From: Sabulicella glaciei
Lineage (GTDB): Bacteria > Pseudomonadota > Alphaproteobacteria > Acetobacterales > Acetobacteraceae
NCBI RefSeq assembly: GCF_026183895.1
Contig: NZ_JAPFQI010000006.1
Coordinates: 1 to 35,581 of the forward strand
Direction: 5' to 3'
Length of the DNA stretch: 35,581 nucleotides
In this document: in pieces, positions 15,510 to 23,914 of the stretch
Position numbering within the stretch: the first letter of the stretch is position 1
Layout: the number at the start of each line of letters is the position of its first letter
The notes under the pieces: model-generated
Told to the model about the DNA's origin: nothing
The model's input: only the letters and a program-made list of their open reading frames with translations
Database searches by the model: none
Made by a program: the position numbers and the translations under genes

Positions 15510-16846
15510 ACCCGCTCCCCGCCCTCGCCGAGCACGCCGCCTCCTGGCGGAATGCGCCCTTGTCGGCGGAGGTGGCGCACGCCGCTCGCCGGGCGCTGGT
15601 GGACTGGTTCGCGGCGCTGCTGCCCGGCTGCCGCCTGCCGCCCGCTACGCTGATGGCGAAGGCGCTGGCCTCGGGGCGGGGGCCGGGGCGGGCCGTCTCC
15701 TATGTCGAGGGGACGCGCTGCGCGCTGCGCCACGCCGCGCTGCTCAACGGCACGGCGAGCCACATCGTCGAGTTCGACGACATCTGGCGCTGGGGCGTCT
15801 ACCACCCCGGCTGCCCGACCGTCGCGGCGGCGCTGGCGGCGGCGCAGGAGCACGGGCGGGACATGGAGGCGCTGCTGCGCGCCATCACCGCGGGCTACGA
15901 GGTGTCGTGCCGCATCGCCTTCGCGGTGCAGCCCTCGCACTACGATTTCTGGCACACCACTGGCACGGTGGGCACCTTTGGCGCCGCCGCTGCCGTGGCC
16001 GTCATCCTCGATTGCGACGCGGAGCAGACGGCGCACGCCATCGCCACCGCCGCCACCATGGCGGGCGGCTTGCAGCAGGCCTTTCGCGGCGACGGCATGT
16101 CCAAGCCGCTGCATCCCGGCCACGCGGCGGAGGCCGGGGCCCTGGCCACCATGGCCGCGAAGGAAGGCATGACCGGCGCGCTGGACGTCTTGCACGGCCT
16201 CGCCGGCTTCGCCGCCGCCACCTCGGCCGATACGGGGCAGTGGGACAAGGCCATCGCCACGATCGGCAAGCCGCTGGCCGTCACCGAGATGACGGTGAAG
16301 AACCATGGCTGCTGCGGGCACATCTTCGCCGCGCTGGATGCCGTGCGCGACCTTCAGCGCGATGCGGGCTTCGCGGCTGACGACGTGGAGTCCGTCCATG
16401 TCGGCGGCTATGCCGCGACGGTGAATGTCTGCGACCGCCCGCATGCGGCGACGGAGCAGGAGGCGCGCTTCTCCACCCAGTTCACCGTCGCCACCATGCT
16501 GCTGCATGGCGGGGTGCGCCTCGCCGCCTTCGGGCCGGATCGCCTGGCCGACCCGGCGATCCGCGCGCTGATGCCGCGCGTGTCTGTCAGCCTCGATGCC
16601 GAGTGCGAGGCGGCCTTTCCCGGCCAGCGCTCCGCCAAGGTGACGGTGGCGCTGAAGGACGGGCGCAGCCTGTTCCGTCACCAGCCGACGCGGCGTGGCG
16701 ATCCGGACGCCCCGCTCTCCGACGCCGAGCTGGACGAGAAGTTCATGGAACTGTCCGGCCCCGTCCTGGGCGCGGCACCAGCACGCGACTTCCTGCGCGG
16801 GCTGCGGGTGGGCGACACCCTGCCAGGGGAAGTCGCGTTGGCCTGA
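15506..16846 (+). CDS. MmgE/PrpD family protein
   Basis: The 446-residue protein has the MmgE/PrpD fold signature, the family of 2-methylcitrate dehydratase, cis-aconitate decarboxylase and iminodisuccinate epimerase. Visible blocks are AARRALVDWFAALLPG near the N-terminus, RHAALLNGTASHIVEFDDIWRW, HPGCPTVAAALAAA, AITAGYEVSCRIA, WHTTGTVGTFGAAAAVA, FRGDGMSKPLHPGHAAEAG, MTVKNHGCCGHIFAALDA and the C-terminal FPGQRSAKVTVALKDG. The ATG at 15506 overlaps the dehydrogenase stop by 4 bp. Family members act on polycarboxylic acids, but specificity cannot be read from sequence. Its coupling to the decarboxylase and dehydrogenase genes suggests one pathway. Confidence 0.92.
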   Translation: MNPLPALAEHAASWRNAPLSAEVAHAARRALVDWFAALLPGCRLPPATLMAKALASGRGPGRAVSYVEGTRCALRHAALLNGTASHIVEFDDIWRWGVYHPGCPTVAAALAAAQEHGRDMEALLRAITAGYEVSCRIAFAVQPSHYDFWHTTGTVGTFGAAAAVAVILDCDAEQTAHAIATAATMAGGLQQAFRGDGMSKPLHPGHAAEAGALATMAAKEGMTGALDVLHGLAGFAAATSADTGQWDKAIATIGKPLAVTEMTVKNHGCCGHIFAALDAVRDLQRDAGFAADDVESVHVGGYAATVNVCDRPHAATEQEARFSTQFTVATMLLHGGVRLAAFGPDRLADPAIRALMPRVSVSLDAECEAAFPGQRSAKVTVALKDGRSLFRHQPTRRGDPDAPLSDAELDEKFMELSGPVLGAAPARDFLRGLRVGDTLPGEVALA

Positions 16847-16848
16847 GG

Positions 16849-17580
16849 ATGAAGCTCGCCCTGTTTGCGGATGTCCACAGCAACCTCCAGGCGCTGGAGG
16901 CCTGCCTGGAGCACGCGGCGACGCAGGGCGCACAGCGCCTGCTGTTCCTGGGCGACCTCGTGGGTTACGGGGCCGATCCCTCGGCGGTGGTGGCGCGGGT
17001 GCGCGGCCTCGGCGCGCCTTGCCTTCAAGGCAACCACGACCAAGCTGCCACCCATGGCCCGCGTGGCTTCTCCCCGCTTGCCGCCGCCGCGATGCGCTGG
17101 ACGCAGGGCGCGCTGTCGGCCGAGGATCGCGCCTGGCTGGATGCCCTGCCCCTCCTGCTGGAGGAGGAGGACCGGCTTTTCGTCCATGCCGATGCCTCTG
17201 CACCCGCCGAGTGGCGCTATGTCGAGGGACCGGCGGAGGCGCAGAGGAGCTTGGCGGCGACGGAGGCGCGCCTGACCTTCTGCGGCCACACGCACGTGCC
17301 CCTGCTTTGCGGGCTCTTGCCGAGCGGGCAGGTGGCCGCGCTCCGCCCGCCCATGTCGGCGCCGGTGCGTCTGGAGGCGCCCGGGCGCTGGCTTTGCGTC
17401 ATGGGCGCGGTCGGGCAGCCGCGGGACGGCCGCCCGGCGGCCTGTTACGGCTTGTTCGACACCGGCACGAATGAGTGCACCTGGATGCGCGTGCCCTACG
17501 ACGTGGCGGAGGCCGCGTCCCGCATCCGCGCCGCCGGATTGCCTGAGGAACTGGCCGCGCGGCTGGCCGTGGGGCGCTGA
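16849..17580 (+). CDS. Metallophosphoesterase (YfcE/MJ0936-like) family protein
   Basis: The 243-residue protein shows the calcineurin-like metal-binding motifs in order: DVHSN at about 9-13, GDLVGYG near 39-45, GNHD near 62-65 and GHTHVP near 147-152, with a conserved HAD in between. Such enzymes hydrolyse phosphomono- or diesters with two metal ions in the cytoplasm. The ATG at 16849 lies two bases after the stop of the MmgE/PrpD gene, and the ribosome-binding region falls inside that gene, so it is probably co-transcribed. How it would serve a catabolic operon is unclear. No signal peptide is seen. Confidence 0.92.
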   Translation: MKLALFADVHSNLQALEACLEHAATQGAQRLLFLGDLVGYGADPSAVVARVRGLGAPCLQGNHDQAATHGPRGFSPLAAAAMRWTQGALSAEDRAWLDALPLLLEEEDRLFVHADASAPAEWRYVEGPAEAQRSLAATEARLTFCGHTHVPLLCGLLPSGQVAALRPPMSAPVRLEAPGRWLCVMGAVGQPRDGRPAACYGLFDTGTNECTWMRVPYDVAEAASRIRAAGLPEELAARLAVGR

Positions 17581-17603
17581 ACCGGTGGTGACGAAGGGTG
17601 CGA

Positions 17604-17678
17604 TGGAGCGGGCGATGGGAATCGAACCCACGACATTCAGCTTGGGAAGCTGACGTTCTACCTCTGAACTACGCCCGC
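17604..17678 (-). tRNA. tRNA-Gly (anticodon CCC), CCA encoded
   Basis: On the minus strand the sequence folds as a complete cloverleaf: acceptor GCGGGCG with CGCCCGC, D stem GTTC/GAAC, anticodon stem TCAGC/GCTGA around the loop TTCCCAA (anticodon CCC) and T arm GTGGG-TTCGATT-CCCAT. The discriminator is U and CCA is encoded at 17606-17604. It decodes GGG. It lies between the metallophosphoesterase gene and the DapA-family gene; no integrase or attachment repeat is visible beside it. Confidence 0.95.
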
Positions 17679-17723
17679 GCTCCGTCCCCAGACATACCGG
17701 GGACGGCGGCGGGCGGCAAGCCG

Positions 17724-18665
17724 TCAGGCGGCCCGCGCCAGCTGCGCCCGCGGGTCGCGCCGCGCCAGCCGCCCCAGCAGGTACTCCACCTCCGCCCGCG
17801 CGGCGGCCGAAAGGGCAGAGGCCGGGCGGCGCTGCGCGTCGCTGGCCAGGACGCCGCGCCGCATCAGCACGTATTTCCGCACCGCCAGCCCCACGCCAGG
17901 CTGCAGCTCGTAGCGGATCATGGGCAGGTGGGCGTCGAACAGGTCGTGCGCCGCCTCGCGATCGCCCTTCGCCGAAAGCCGGACGAGGTCCACCAGCATG
18001 TCGGGGAAGGCGTAGCCGGTCATGGCGCCGTCCGCCCCGCGCTCCATCTCGAAATCCAGGAACACGCCGCCATTGCCGCACAGGATGGAAAGCGGGCGCA
18101 GCGTGCCCTCTTTCTGGAAGCCGCGCAGGGCGCTGATCTTCTCCAGCCCCGGCCAGTCCTCGTGCTTCAGCATGACGCAGGAGGGGCATTCGCTGACGAT
18201 GCGGCGGATCAGCGCGGGCGGCATCTGCACCTGGAAGAGCTGCGGATAGTCCTGCAGCACCCAGGGCACGTCCTCGCCGATCGCCTCCACCGCCTGGCGG
18301 AAATAGGCAAGCACCGCCTCGTCGTTGCGCAGGTGGCTGGGCGGCGCGATCATCACCCCAGCGGCGCCCGCATCCATCGCACCGCGCGCCAGGGCCCGCA
18401 TGGCGGCGAAGCCGGGGGCCGAGACGCCGACCACTACCGGCGCCTTGCCAGCACGGCGGGCGATGCGCGCGGCGAAGCCCAACGCCTCCGCCCCGTCCAG
18501 CTTCGGCGCCTCGCCCATCACGCCGAGCACGGTGAGCCCGTCGCAGCCGGATTCCAGGAAGAAGTCGGTCATGCGGTCGGCCGAGGCGTCGTCCAGCCGA
18601 CCATCCGGGTGGAAGGGGGTGGGGGCGATCACGAAGACGCCCCGGGCGGATTCATCAAGCTTCAT
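17724..18665 (-). CDS. Dihydrodipicolinate synthase/N-acetylneuraminate lyase superfamily protein
   Basis: This 313-residue TIM-barrel protein belongs to the DapA/NanA superfamily of class I aldolases and lyases. It has the opening VFVIAPTPFHPDGRLD, the LTVLGVMGEAPKL segment in place of the usual GTTGE loop, VVVGVSAP, the catalytic tyrosine in VLQDYPQ (Y140) and the Schiff-base lysine K167 in VMLKHED. The C-terminal third has VRKYVLMRRGV, typical of the family. It is probably not the housekeeping DapA, because the active-site loop differs and related proteins act on sugar acids, 4-hydroxy-2-oxoglutarate or hydroxyproline-derived compounds. The reaction remains unassigned. It is divergent from the dehydratase gene, with a palindromic spacer. 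Confidence 0.9.
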   Translation of the reverse strand: MKLDESARGVFVIAPTPFHPDGRLDDASADRMTDFFLESGCDGLTVLGVMGEAPKLDGAEALGFAARIARRAGKAPVVVGVSAPGFAAMRALARGAMDAGAAGVMIAPPSHLRNDEAVLAYFRQAVEAIGEDVPWVLQDYPQLFQVQMPPALIRRIVSECPSCVMLKHEDWPGLEKISALRGFQKEGTLRPLSILCGNGGVFLDFEMERGADGAMTGYAFPDMLVDLVRLSAKGDREAAHDLFDAHLPMIRYELQPGVGLAVRKYVLMRRGVLASDAQRRPASALSAAARAEVEYLLGRLARRDPRAQLARAA

Positions 18666-18692
18666 GGCGCGGCCCCGGCAGTTGCGGACGGG

Positions 18693-18731
18693 CCGGCGCT
18701 ACCGCCCGCCCCGGCGCCATGGTAGCGCCGG
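18693..18731. promoter_or_regulatory. Perfect 11-bp inverted repeat in divergent spacer
   Basis: CCGGCGCTACC (18693-18703) and GGTAGCGCCGG (18721-18731) are exact reverse complements separated by 17 bases, centred in the 91-bp spacer between the DapA-family gene and the dehydratase gene. Arm length and position fit an operator for a dimeric regulator controlling both genes. A 5'-UTR hairpin is the alternative. No regulator gene is adjacent. Confidence 0.5.
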
Positions 18732-18756
18732 AGCGGCGAAGCGCGAGGGGGCCGCA

Positions 18757-19731
18757 ATGGACAGCGACACGAGGCCGGAGGTGACGGCGGCGGATCTGGA
18801 CGCGGCGGCGGCACGGCTGCGCGGCGTGGCGCATCGCACCCCGGTCATGCGCTCGGGCCAGCTGGACAGGCGCAGCGGCACGCGGGTCTTCCTGAAATGC
18901 GAGAACTTCCAGCGCATGGGGGCCTTCAAGTTCCGTGGCGCCTTCAACGCCTTGGCGCAGATCCCGGAGGCGCGGCGGCGCGCAGGGGTGCTCGCCTTTT
19001 CCTCCGGCAACCATGCCCAAGCCGTGGCGCTTTCGGCGCGGCTGCACGGCGCGCCCGCGCTGATCCTGATGCCGCACGACGCCCCGCCAGCGAAGGTGGA
19101 GGCTACGAAGGGCTACGGGGCGGAGGTCCGCGTCTACGACCGCTTCACCACCGACCGCGAGGCCCTGGCGGCGGAGATCGCGGCGGAGCGCGGCATGGAG
19201 CTCATCCCGCCCTTCGACGACGCGCGCATCATCGCGGGTGCCGGCACGGCAACGGCCGAATTGCTGGAGGAGATGCCGGCCCCCGCGCTGATCCTCGCCG
19301 GGCTGGGCGGGGGCGGGCTGCTGGCCGGCACCGCCGTCGCCGCCAAGGCGCGCCATCCCGGCTGCCGCGTGGTGGGGGTGGAGCCGGCGGAGGGCGATGA
19401 CGGGCTGCGCTCGCTGCGCGCGGGGGAGATCATCCGCATCTCGCCGCCGCGCGGCCTCGCGGAAGGGGCGCTGGCCACCCATGTCGGCGCGCTGAACTTC
19501 CGGCTGATGCGGCGCCTGGTGGACGACGTCGTGACGGTCACCGATGACGAGATCGTGGCGGCGATGCGCTTCCTGGCCAGCCGCATGAAGCTGGTGGTGG
19601 AGCCGACCGGCGCCCTGGCGGTGGCGGCGCTGCTCGCGGGCAAGGTGGATGCGGCGGGCGGGCCGGTGGGCGCCATCATCAGCGGCGGCAACGTGGATCT
19701 TGACCGCTTCGCCCGGCTCATCGCCGGATAG
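18757..19731 (+). CDS. Threonine/serine ammonia-lyase (PLP-dependent, short type)
   Basis: The 324-residue protein is a fold-type II PLP enzyme of the threonine dehydratase group. It has the PLP lysine K58 in MGAFKFRGAFNAL, the SSGNHAQAVAL substrate loop, the tetraglycine phosphate-binding loop GLGGGGLLAG, and SGGNVDLDRFARL at the end. It would deaminate L-threonine or L-serine to a 2-oxoacid; close relatives also act as serine racemase or threo-3-hydroxyaspartate ammonia-lyase. There is no ACT regulatory domain, so it is a catabolic, isoleucine-insensitive type. GAGGGGG lies a few bases before the ATG at 18757. Its stop lies 3 bp from that of the convergent histidine-kinase gene. The exact amino-acid substrate is open. 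Confidence 0.92.
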   Translation: MDSDTRPEVTAADLDAAAARLRGVAHRTPVMRSGQLDRRSGTRVFLKCENFQRMGAFKFRGAFNALAQIPEARRRAGVLAFSSGNHAQAVALSARLHGAPALILMPHDAPPAKVEATKGYGAEVRVYDRFTTDREALAAEIAAERGMELIPPFDDARIIAGAGTATAELLEEMPAPALILAGLGGGGLLAGTAVAAKARHPGCRVVGVEPAEGDDGLRSLRAGEIIRISPPRGLAEGALATHVGALNFRLMRRLVDDVVTVTDDEIVAAMRFLASRMKLVVEPTGALAVAALLAGKVDAAGGPVGAIISGGNVDLDRFARLIAG

Positions 19732-19734
19732 GGT

Positions 19735-22092
19735 TCAGCCTTCCGGCTGGCTGATCGCCCCGCGCGCGGCGATCAGCGCCTCCACCCGCTCAGCCAGATG
19801 CGGGCCGCTCACCGGCTTGCGGATGAGGGAGAAGGCGCCGCTGATCGCGCCGCCCACCGCCAGCGCCGCCCCATCCCCAGCATAGCCGGTGAGCAGGATG
19901 GCGGGCAGGCCGGGCCGCCGCGCTTGCGCCTCGTGGATCAGGGCGAGGCCGCTGGCGCCCGGCATGGACAGGTCGGTGACCAGCACGTCCACCACCACGC
20001 CCGCTTCCATCAGCGACAGGGCCTGGGCGGCGTCGGCGGCGCAGGCGGTCTGGAACCCCGCCGCCTCCAGCTCCGCGGACACGGTCAGGCGCACCACGTC
20101 GTTGTCGTCCACCAGCAGGACGTGGCGCCCCGGTCGCGCCTGGGCCGGCCGCACCGCTTCCGGCCGCGCCGCGGGCATGGGGGAGGGGATGTCCGCCTCG
20201 GGCAGCCACAGCGTCACCGTCGTGCCGTGGCCTGGCGCGCTTTCCACCGCCATGGCGCCGCCCGACTGCTCGGCGAAGCCGCGCGCCATGGACAGGCCCA
20301 GCCCGGTGCCGCGCCCTTCCGGCTTGGTGGTGAAGAAGGGCTCCGACACGCGCGCCAACGTCGCCGCGTCCATGCCGGTGCCGGTGTCGGACACGGCGAC
20401 GCGGACATAGCCGCCGGGGGCAAGGCCCAGCGGGTGCGGCGCATCGGGCGTCACCGTCTCCGCCGCCGCCACGAAGCGCAGCGTCCCGCCTTCCGGCATC
20501 GCGTCGCGCGCATTGGTGGCGAGGTTCACCAGCACCGTCTCCAACTGGCCCTTGTCGGCCAGCAACGCGGGCAGACCAGGCGGTGCCTCGGTCGAGCAGC
20601 GGACGCCATCCCCCAGCGTGTGGGTCAGCACCTCGCACAGCCCGGCGAGCAGGGCGCCGGCTTCCACCGGCTCCGCCCGCAGCTCGTCGCGCCGGGCGAA
20701 GGACAGGAGGCGGCGCGTCACCGTGACGCCACGCCCCGTCGCCTCCAGCACCATGCGGGCGAGGCGCCGCACCCCGTCCGGGTCGTCCGGCCGGCGCTCG
20801 ATCAGCGACGCGCCGCCCTGCACGGCCTGGAGGACGTTGTTGAAGTCGTGCGCGATGCCGCCGGCCAGCTGGCCCAGCGCCTGCATCCGCTCGGCATGGG
20901 CAGCGCGGCGCTGCGCCGCCTCGCGCGCCGCCACCTCCTCGCGCACCCGTGCCTCCAGCCCGGCATTCAGGCGGCGCAGCTCGTCGCGGGTGCGGGCCTC
21001 GAGGGCGAGGCGCGCGCGTTCCTCGCCGGCGCGGCGCGCTTCCTCCTCCCGCGCGCGGACGGTGGAGGCGGCCTCCGCTAGGACGGCGGCGACGCGGTCC
21101 ACCTCGGCCACGCCCGCCGGCACCCGCACCACCTCCCCGCGCCCCGCCGCCTCGGCCGCCCGGGTCAGGGCGTGGACGCGCCGCCCCAGGTGCCGCCCGG
21201 CCAGAAACGCCGCCAGCAGGGCCGCCAGCAGGGCTGCCGCGCCCAGCGTGGCAAGGCGATGGAGGGAATCGCCGGCCTGCTTGTGCAGCACCGCTTCCGG
21301 CGCGGCGACGGAAACGGTCCAAGGCGCGACCTGGAGGCGCCGCGCCACGGCGATCACCCGCTCCCCCGTGACACGCTGGGTCGTGGTCAGCATCACTTCG
21401 CCCGGGGCGGCGGTGGCGGCGAAATCCGCCATGGCGCGCGGCGCGGGGGCCGCGGTGCGGTCGCCCTGCGGGGTGGAACTGTGGGCGACAAAGCGGCCAT
21501 TGGCGCCGATCAGCCCGGCTAGGCTTCCGGGCGGCAGCGCCTCCTCGATCACCGCCTCGAAGCTATGGGTGCGGATGGCCGCCACCAGCACCCATCCCGG
21601 CGCCGCGGGCAGCGGCACCGCGACGGACACCAGGGGCACCTGCGCCACGCTGCCCACGAACGGATCGGAGATGGCGGTGCGCCCCACCGCCGCTTCGGCG
21701 ATGCGCGGAGCGGGCGAGGCAGCGGGCAGGGCCTCGCCGGGTCCGGCCAGGGTGTTGAGCGCGAGGCGCCCATCCGGCCTGACCAGGATCATGTTGTGCC
21801 AGCGCGGGTTGCGCGCCAGCATCGCCTCCAGCCGGGGCCGCAGTGCCTCGGGCGAAGCGGTTTCCGCCGGCGCGATGGCGAGGGCGGCGCTTTCCAGGGC
21901 GCGAACGGTGCCCGCGATTTCCCGGTCCACCGTGGCGCCGAAGGCCTGGGCTTGGTGGGACAGCGTTTCCAGCGCGGCGCGGCGCGCTTCCTCGCCCTCG
22001 CGCCACAGCAAGGCGGCGGAGAGGCCCAGCACGGGCAGCAGCGCCCCGGCCACCAGCAGGACGAGATGGGTGCGGAACCTCATCCCGGCCAT
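19735..22092 (-). CDS. Membrane hybrid histidine kinase with C-terminal receiver
   Basis: The 785-residue protein has a transmembrane helix at about 8-30, a periplasmic sensor region of roughly 250 residues with cache-like character (WHNMILVRPDGRLALNTL and GANGRFVAHSS), a second membrane helix at about 279-299, then a HAMP-like and coiled-coil linker (about 300-400). The dimerisation box GGIAHDFNNVLQ has the phospho-accepting H415. The ATPase has N-box NLATNARDAM, DTGTGMD and GRGTGLGLSM. The receiver (about 657-780) has D707 as phosphorylation site and K759. The HDFNN H-box is common in hybrid kinases of this type. The ATG at 22092 is preferred; 22083 is possible. It follows the REC-PAS-HWE kinase gene by 13 bp and is the last gene of the signalling cassette. 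The signal is unknown. Confidence 0.93.
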   Translation of the reverse strand: MAGMRFRTHLVLLVAGALLPVLGLSAALLWREGEEARRAALETLSHQAQAFGATVDREIAGTVRALESAALAIAPAETASPEALRPRLEAMLARNPRWHNMILVRPDGRLALNTLAGPGEALPAASPAPRIAEAAVGRTAISDPFVGSVAQVPLVSVAVPLPAAPGWVLVAAIRTHSFEAVIEEALPPGSLAGLIGANGRFVAHSSTPQGDRTAAPAPRAMADFAATAAPGEVMLTTTQRVTGERVIAVARRLQVAPWTVSVAAPEAVLHKQAGDSLHRLATLGAAALLAALLAAFLAGRHLGRRVHALTRAAEAAGRGEVVRVPAGVAEVDRVAAVLAEAASTVRAREEEARRAGEERARLALEARTRDELRRLNAGLEARVREEVAAREAAQRRAAHAERMQALGQLAGGIAHDFNNVLQAVQGGASLIERRPDDPDGVRRLARMVLEATGRGVTVTRRLLSFARRDELRAEPVEAGALLAGLCEVLTHTLGDGVRCSTEAPPGLPALLADKGQLETVLVNLATNARDAMPEGGTLRFVAAAETVTPDAPHPLGLAPGGYVRVAVSDTGTGMDAATLARVSEPFFTTKPEGRGTGLGLSMARGFAEQSGGAMAVESAPGHGTTVTLWLPEADIPSPMPAARPEAVRPAQARPGRHVLLVDDNDVVRLTVSAELEAAGFQTACAADAAQALSLMEAGVVVDVLVTDLSMPGASGLALIHEAQARRPGLPAILLTGYAGDGAALAVGGAISGAFSLIRKPVSGPHLAERVEALIAARGAISQPEG

Positions 22093-22105
22093 GGCGGCCC
22101 CCCGG

Positions 22106-23914
22106 TCATGCGACGCGCTCCACCCGCAGGGCGAGGCGTCCGGCGGCTTCCAGAAGCTGCGCGGTCGTGAAGGGCTTGGCGAGGAGGGGCACGGTTTCGA
22201 AGCCGGCGGGCAGGCTTTCCGGCCCGTAGCCGGACACGAAGATGAAGGGCACGCCGCGCAGGCGCAGCGCCGCCGCCACCTCGCCCACCGGACGGCCGCG
22301 CAGGTTCGCGTCGAGCAGCGCGGCGTCGAAGCCGTGCGGCAGGCTGGCGAGGCGCAGCGCCTCTTCATGGGTGGAGGCGCTGGCCGCGATCGTGCCGCCT
22401 GCCTCCTGCAGCGCCGCCGTGACCTCCATGGCCACCAGCGGCTCGTCCTCCACCAGCAGGAAGCACATGCCTCCCAGGTTGCCGGTGACGGCGGGCGGGC
22501 GCTCTGGCGGCGGCGCGGGGCGCGGGCGGAGGGGGCGCACGGACGCGGCGCCGGCGGCGATGGGCAGCGACACTTCCCAGCGCACCCCATCGGGCTCGAA
22601 CCGGACACGCGCGTCGCCACCCCCGGCGCGGGCCGTGCGCTCGATCAGCGCGGAGCCGAAGCCACGATGCGCGGGGGGCTGCACGGGCGGGCCACCGCCC
22701 TCCGCCCAGCGCAGCACGACATGGTCGCCCGCCGCTTCCCAGCGCAGCGCGACGCGGCCGGCGGGCACGGAAAGCGCGCCGTACTTCACGGCATTGGTGA
22801 AAAGCTCGTGCAGAATCAGGGCGGCGTGCAGCGCGGTCTGCGGCTCCAGCCGCACGGGCGGGCCTTCCGCCTCCACCCGCGCCTCCTCCACCGCGCCCAG
22901 CGCCAGCTGCTCGCGCAGGATGTCACGCAGCTCCGCACCCTGCCAGGTTTCCGCGCTCAGCAGCGAATGGGCCTGGGACAGGGCGAGGAGGCGGCCGGAG
23001 AAGCTTTGCGCGAAGCGGTCGGGATCGCGGCTCTGGCGCAGCGTCTGCTGGCCGATCGCCATGACGGTGGCGAGAGTGTTCTTGACCCGATGGTTCAGCT
23101 CGCCGACCAGGAGGCGCCGCGTCCGCTCCGCTTCCGCCCGCTCGGTGATGTCATGCGCGACGCATAGGACGAGGCGGCGCCCATCCGCGCTCGTCCCGAC
23201 CGCCCCGGCCACGAGGTTCCAGGTGCGGGGCGGCGCGCCGCGCGGATGCAGCTCGGTTTCCACCCGCACCCGCTCGGCTTCCCCGCTCAGCACCGTACCC
23301 AGGCGCTCCAGCACGGGGGCCGCCGCGTCGGGGCAGGCGAGCCGCGCCCAGGCGGCGAGGTTCGGCACATCCTCGCGTCCCAACGCCGCCTGGCCCAGCC
23401 ATTCCGCGTTGGCGGTCAGCACGCGCCCCGTTTCGTCGCAGAGCAGCATGGGGGCGGGGGCGAGGTCGAGCGAGCGGCGGAAGCGGCGCTCGCTGGCCTC
23501 GATCTCGTCGCGCTGGCGCTGCAGCTCGCGACGCTGCTGGTCGAGCTGGAGGAATACTTCCGTCTTGCGGCGGAGGATGTGCGGATTGAAGGGCTTGACC
23601 AGGTAGTCCACCGCCCCGGCCTCGTAGCCCTTGAACAGGCGCTGCTCATCCGTGCCGGCGGTGAGCAGGATGATCGGCACGCGCCGCGTGCGCGAGGCGC
23701 CGCGCATCAGCTCCGCCAGCTCGAAGCCGTTCATGCCGGGCATCTGCACGTCGATCAGCGCCAGGGCGAATTCGTGCACCAGCAGCAGTTCCAGCGCCTC
23801 GGGCCCCGAGGCGGCGGTGTGCAGTTCCAGCCCGTCCTGGCGCAGCACCGCCTGCAACGCGTGCAGGTTCTCGGGCACGTCGTCGACGAGGAGGAACTTC
23901 ACCGGCTCAACCAT
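22106..23914 (-). CDS. REC-PAS-HWE histidine kinase-REC signalling protein
   Basis: The 602-residue soluble protein has four modules. An N-terminal receiver (5-125, D55 and K107) is followed by a coiled coil, then a PAS domain (about 145-260). Next is an HWE-family kinase with H275 in ELNHRVKNTLATV, N-box HELFTNAVKYGAL with N374 and the W-x-E element in LRWAEGGG. A C-terminal receiver (about 484-600) carries D535 and K580. HWE kinases are found mostly in alphaproteobacteria and often have PAS input. The first receiver suggests the kinase is controlled by phosphotransfer from another kinase, most plausibly the neighbouring hybrids (inference). The ATG at 23914 has GGAGG six bases upstream and overlaps the end of cheR by 8 bp, implying coupling. 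No membrane segment. Confidence 0.93.
   Translation of the reverse strand: MVEPVKFLLVDDVPENLHALQAVLRQDGLELHTAASGPEALELLLVHEFALALIDVQMPGMNGFELAELMRGASRTRRVPIILLTAGTDEQRLFKGYEAGAVDYLVKPFNPHILRRKTEVFLQLDQQRRELQRQRDEIEASERRFRRSLDLAPAPMLLCDETGRVLTANAEWLGQAALGREDVPNLAAWARLACPDAAAPVLERLGTVLSGEAERVRVETELHPRGAPPRTWNLVAGAVGTSADGRRLVLCVAHDITERAEAERTRRLLVGELNHRVKNTLATVMAIGQQTLRQSRDPDRFAQSFSGRLLALSQAHSLLSAETWQGAELRDILREQLALGAVEEARVEAEGPPVRLEPQTALHAALILHELFTNAVKYGALSVPAGRVALRWEAAGDHVVLRWAEGGGPPVQPPAHRGFGSALIERTARAGGGDARVRFEPDGVRWEVSLPIAAGAASVRPLRPRPAPPPERPPAVTGNLGGMCFLLVEDEPLVAMEVTAALQEAGGTIAASASTHEEALRLASLPHGFDAALLDANLRGRPVGEVAAALRLRGVPFIFVSGYGPESLPAGFETVPLLAKPFTTAQLLEAAGRLALRVERVA

Noticed and set aside
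17580-17750. tRNA-Gly as an integration site for a mobile element
   Set aside because: No integrase next to it, no direct repeat of the tRNA 3' end was seen, and base composition does not change. XerC at 7.4 kb is the housekeeping recombinase.
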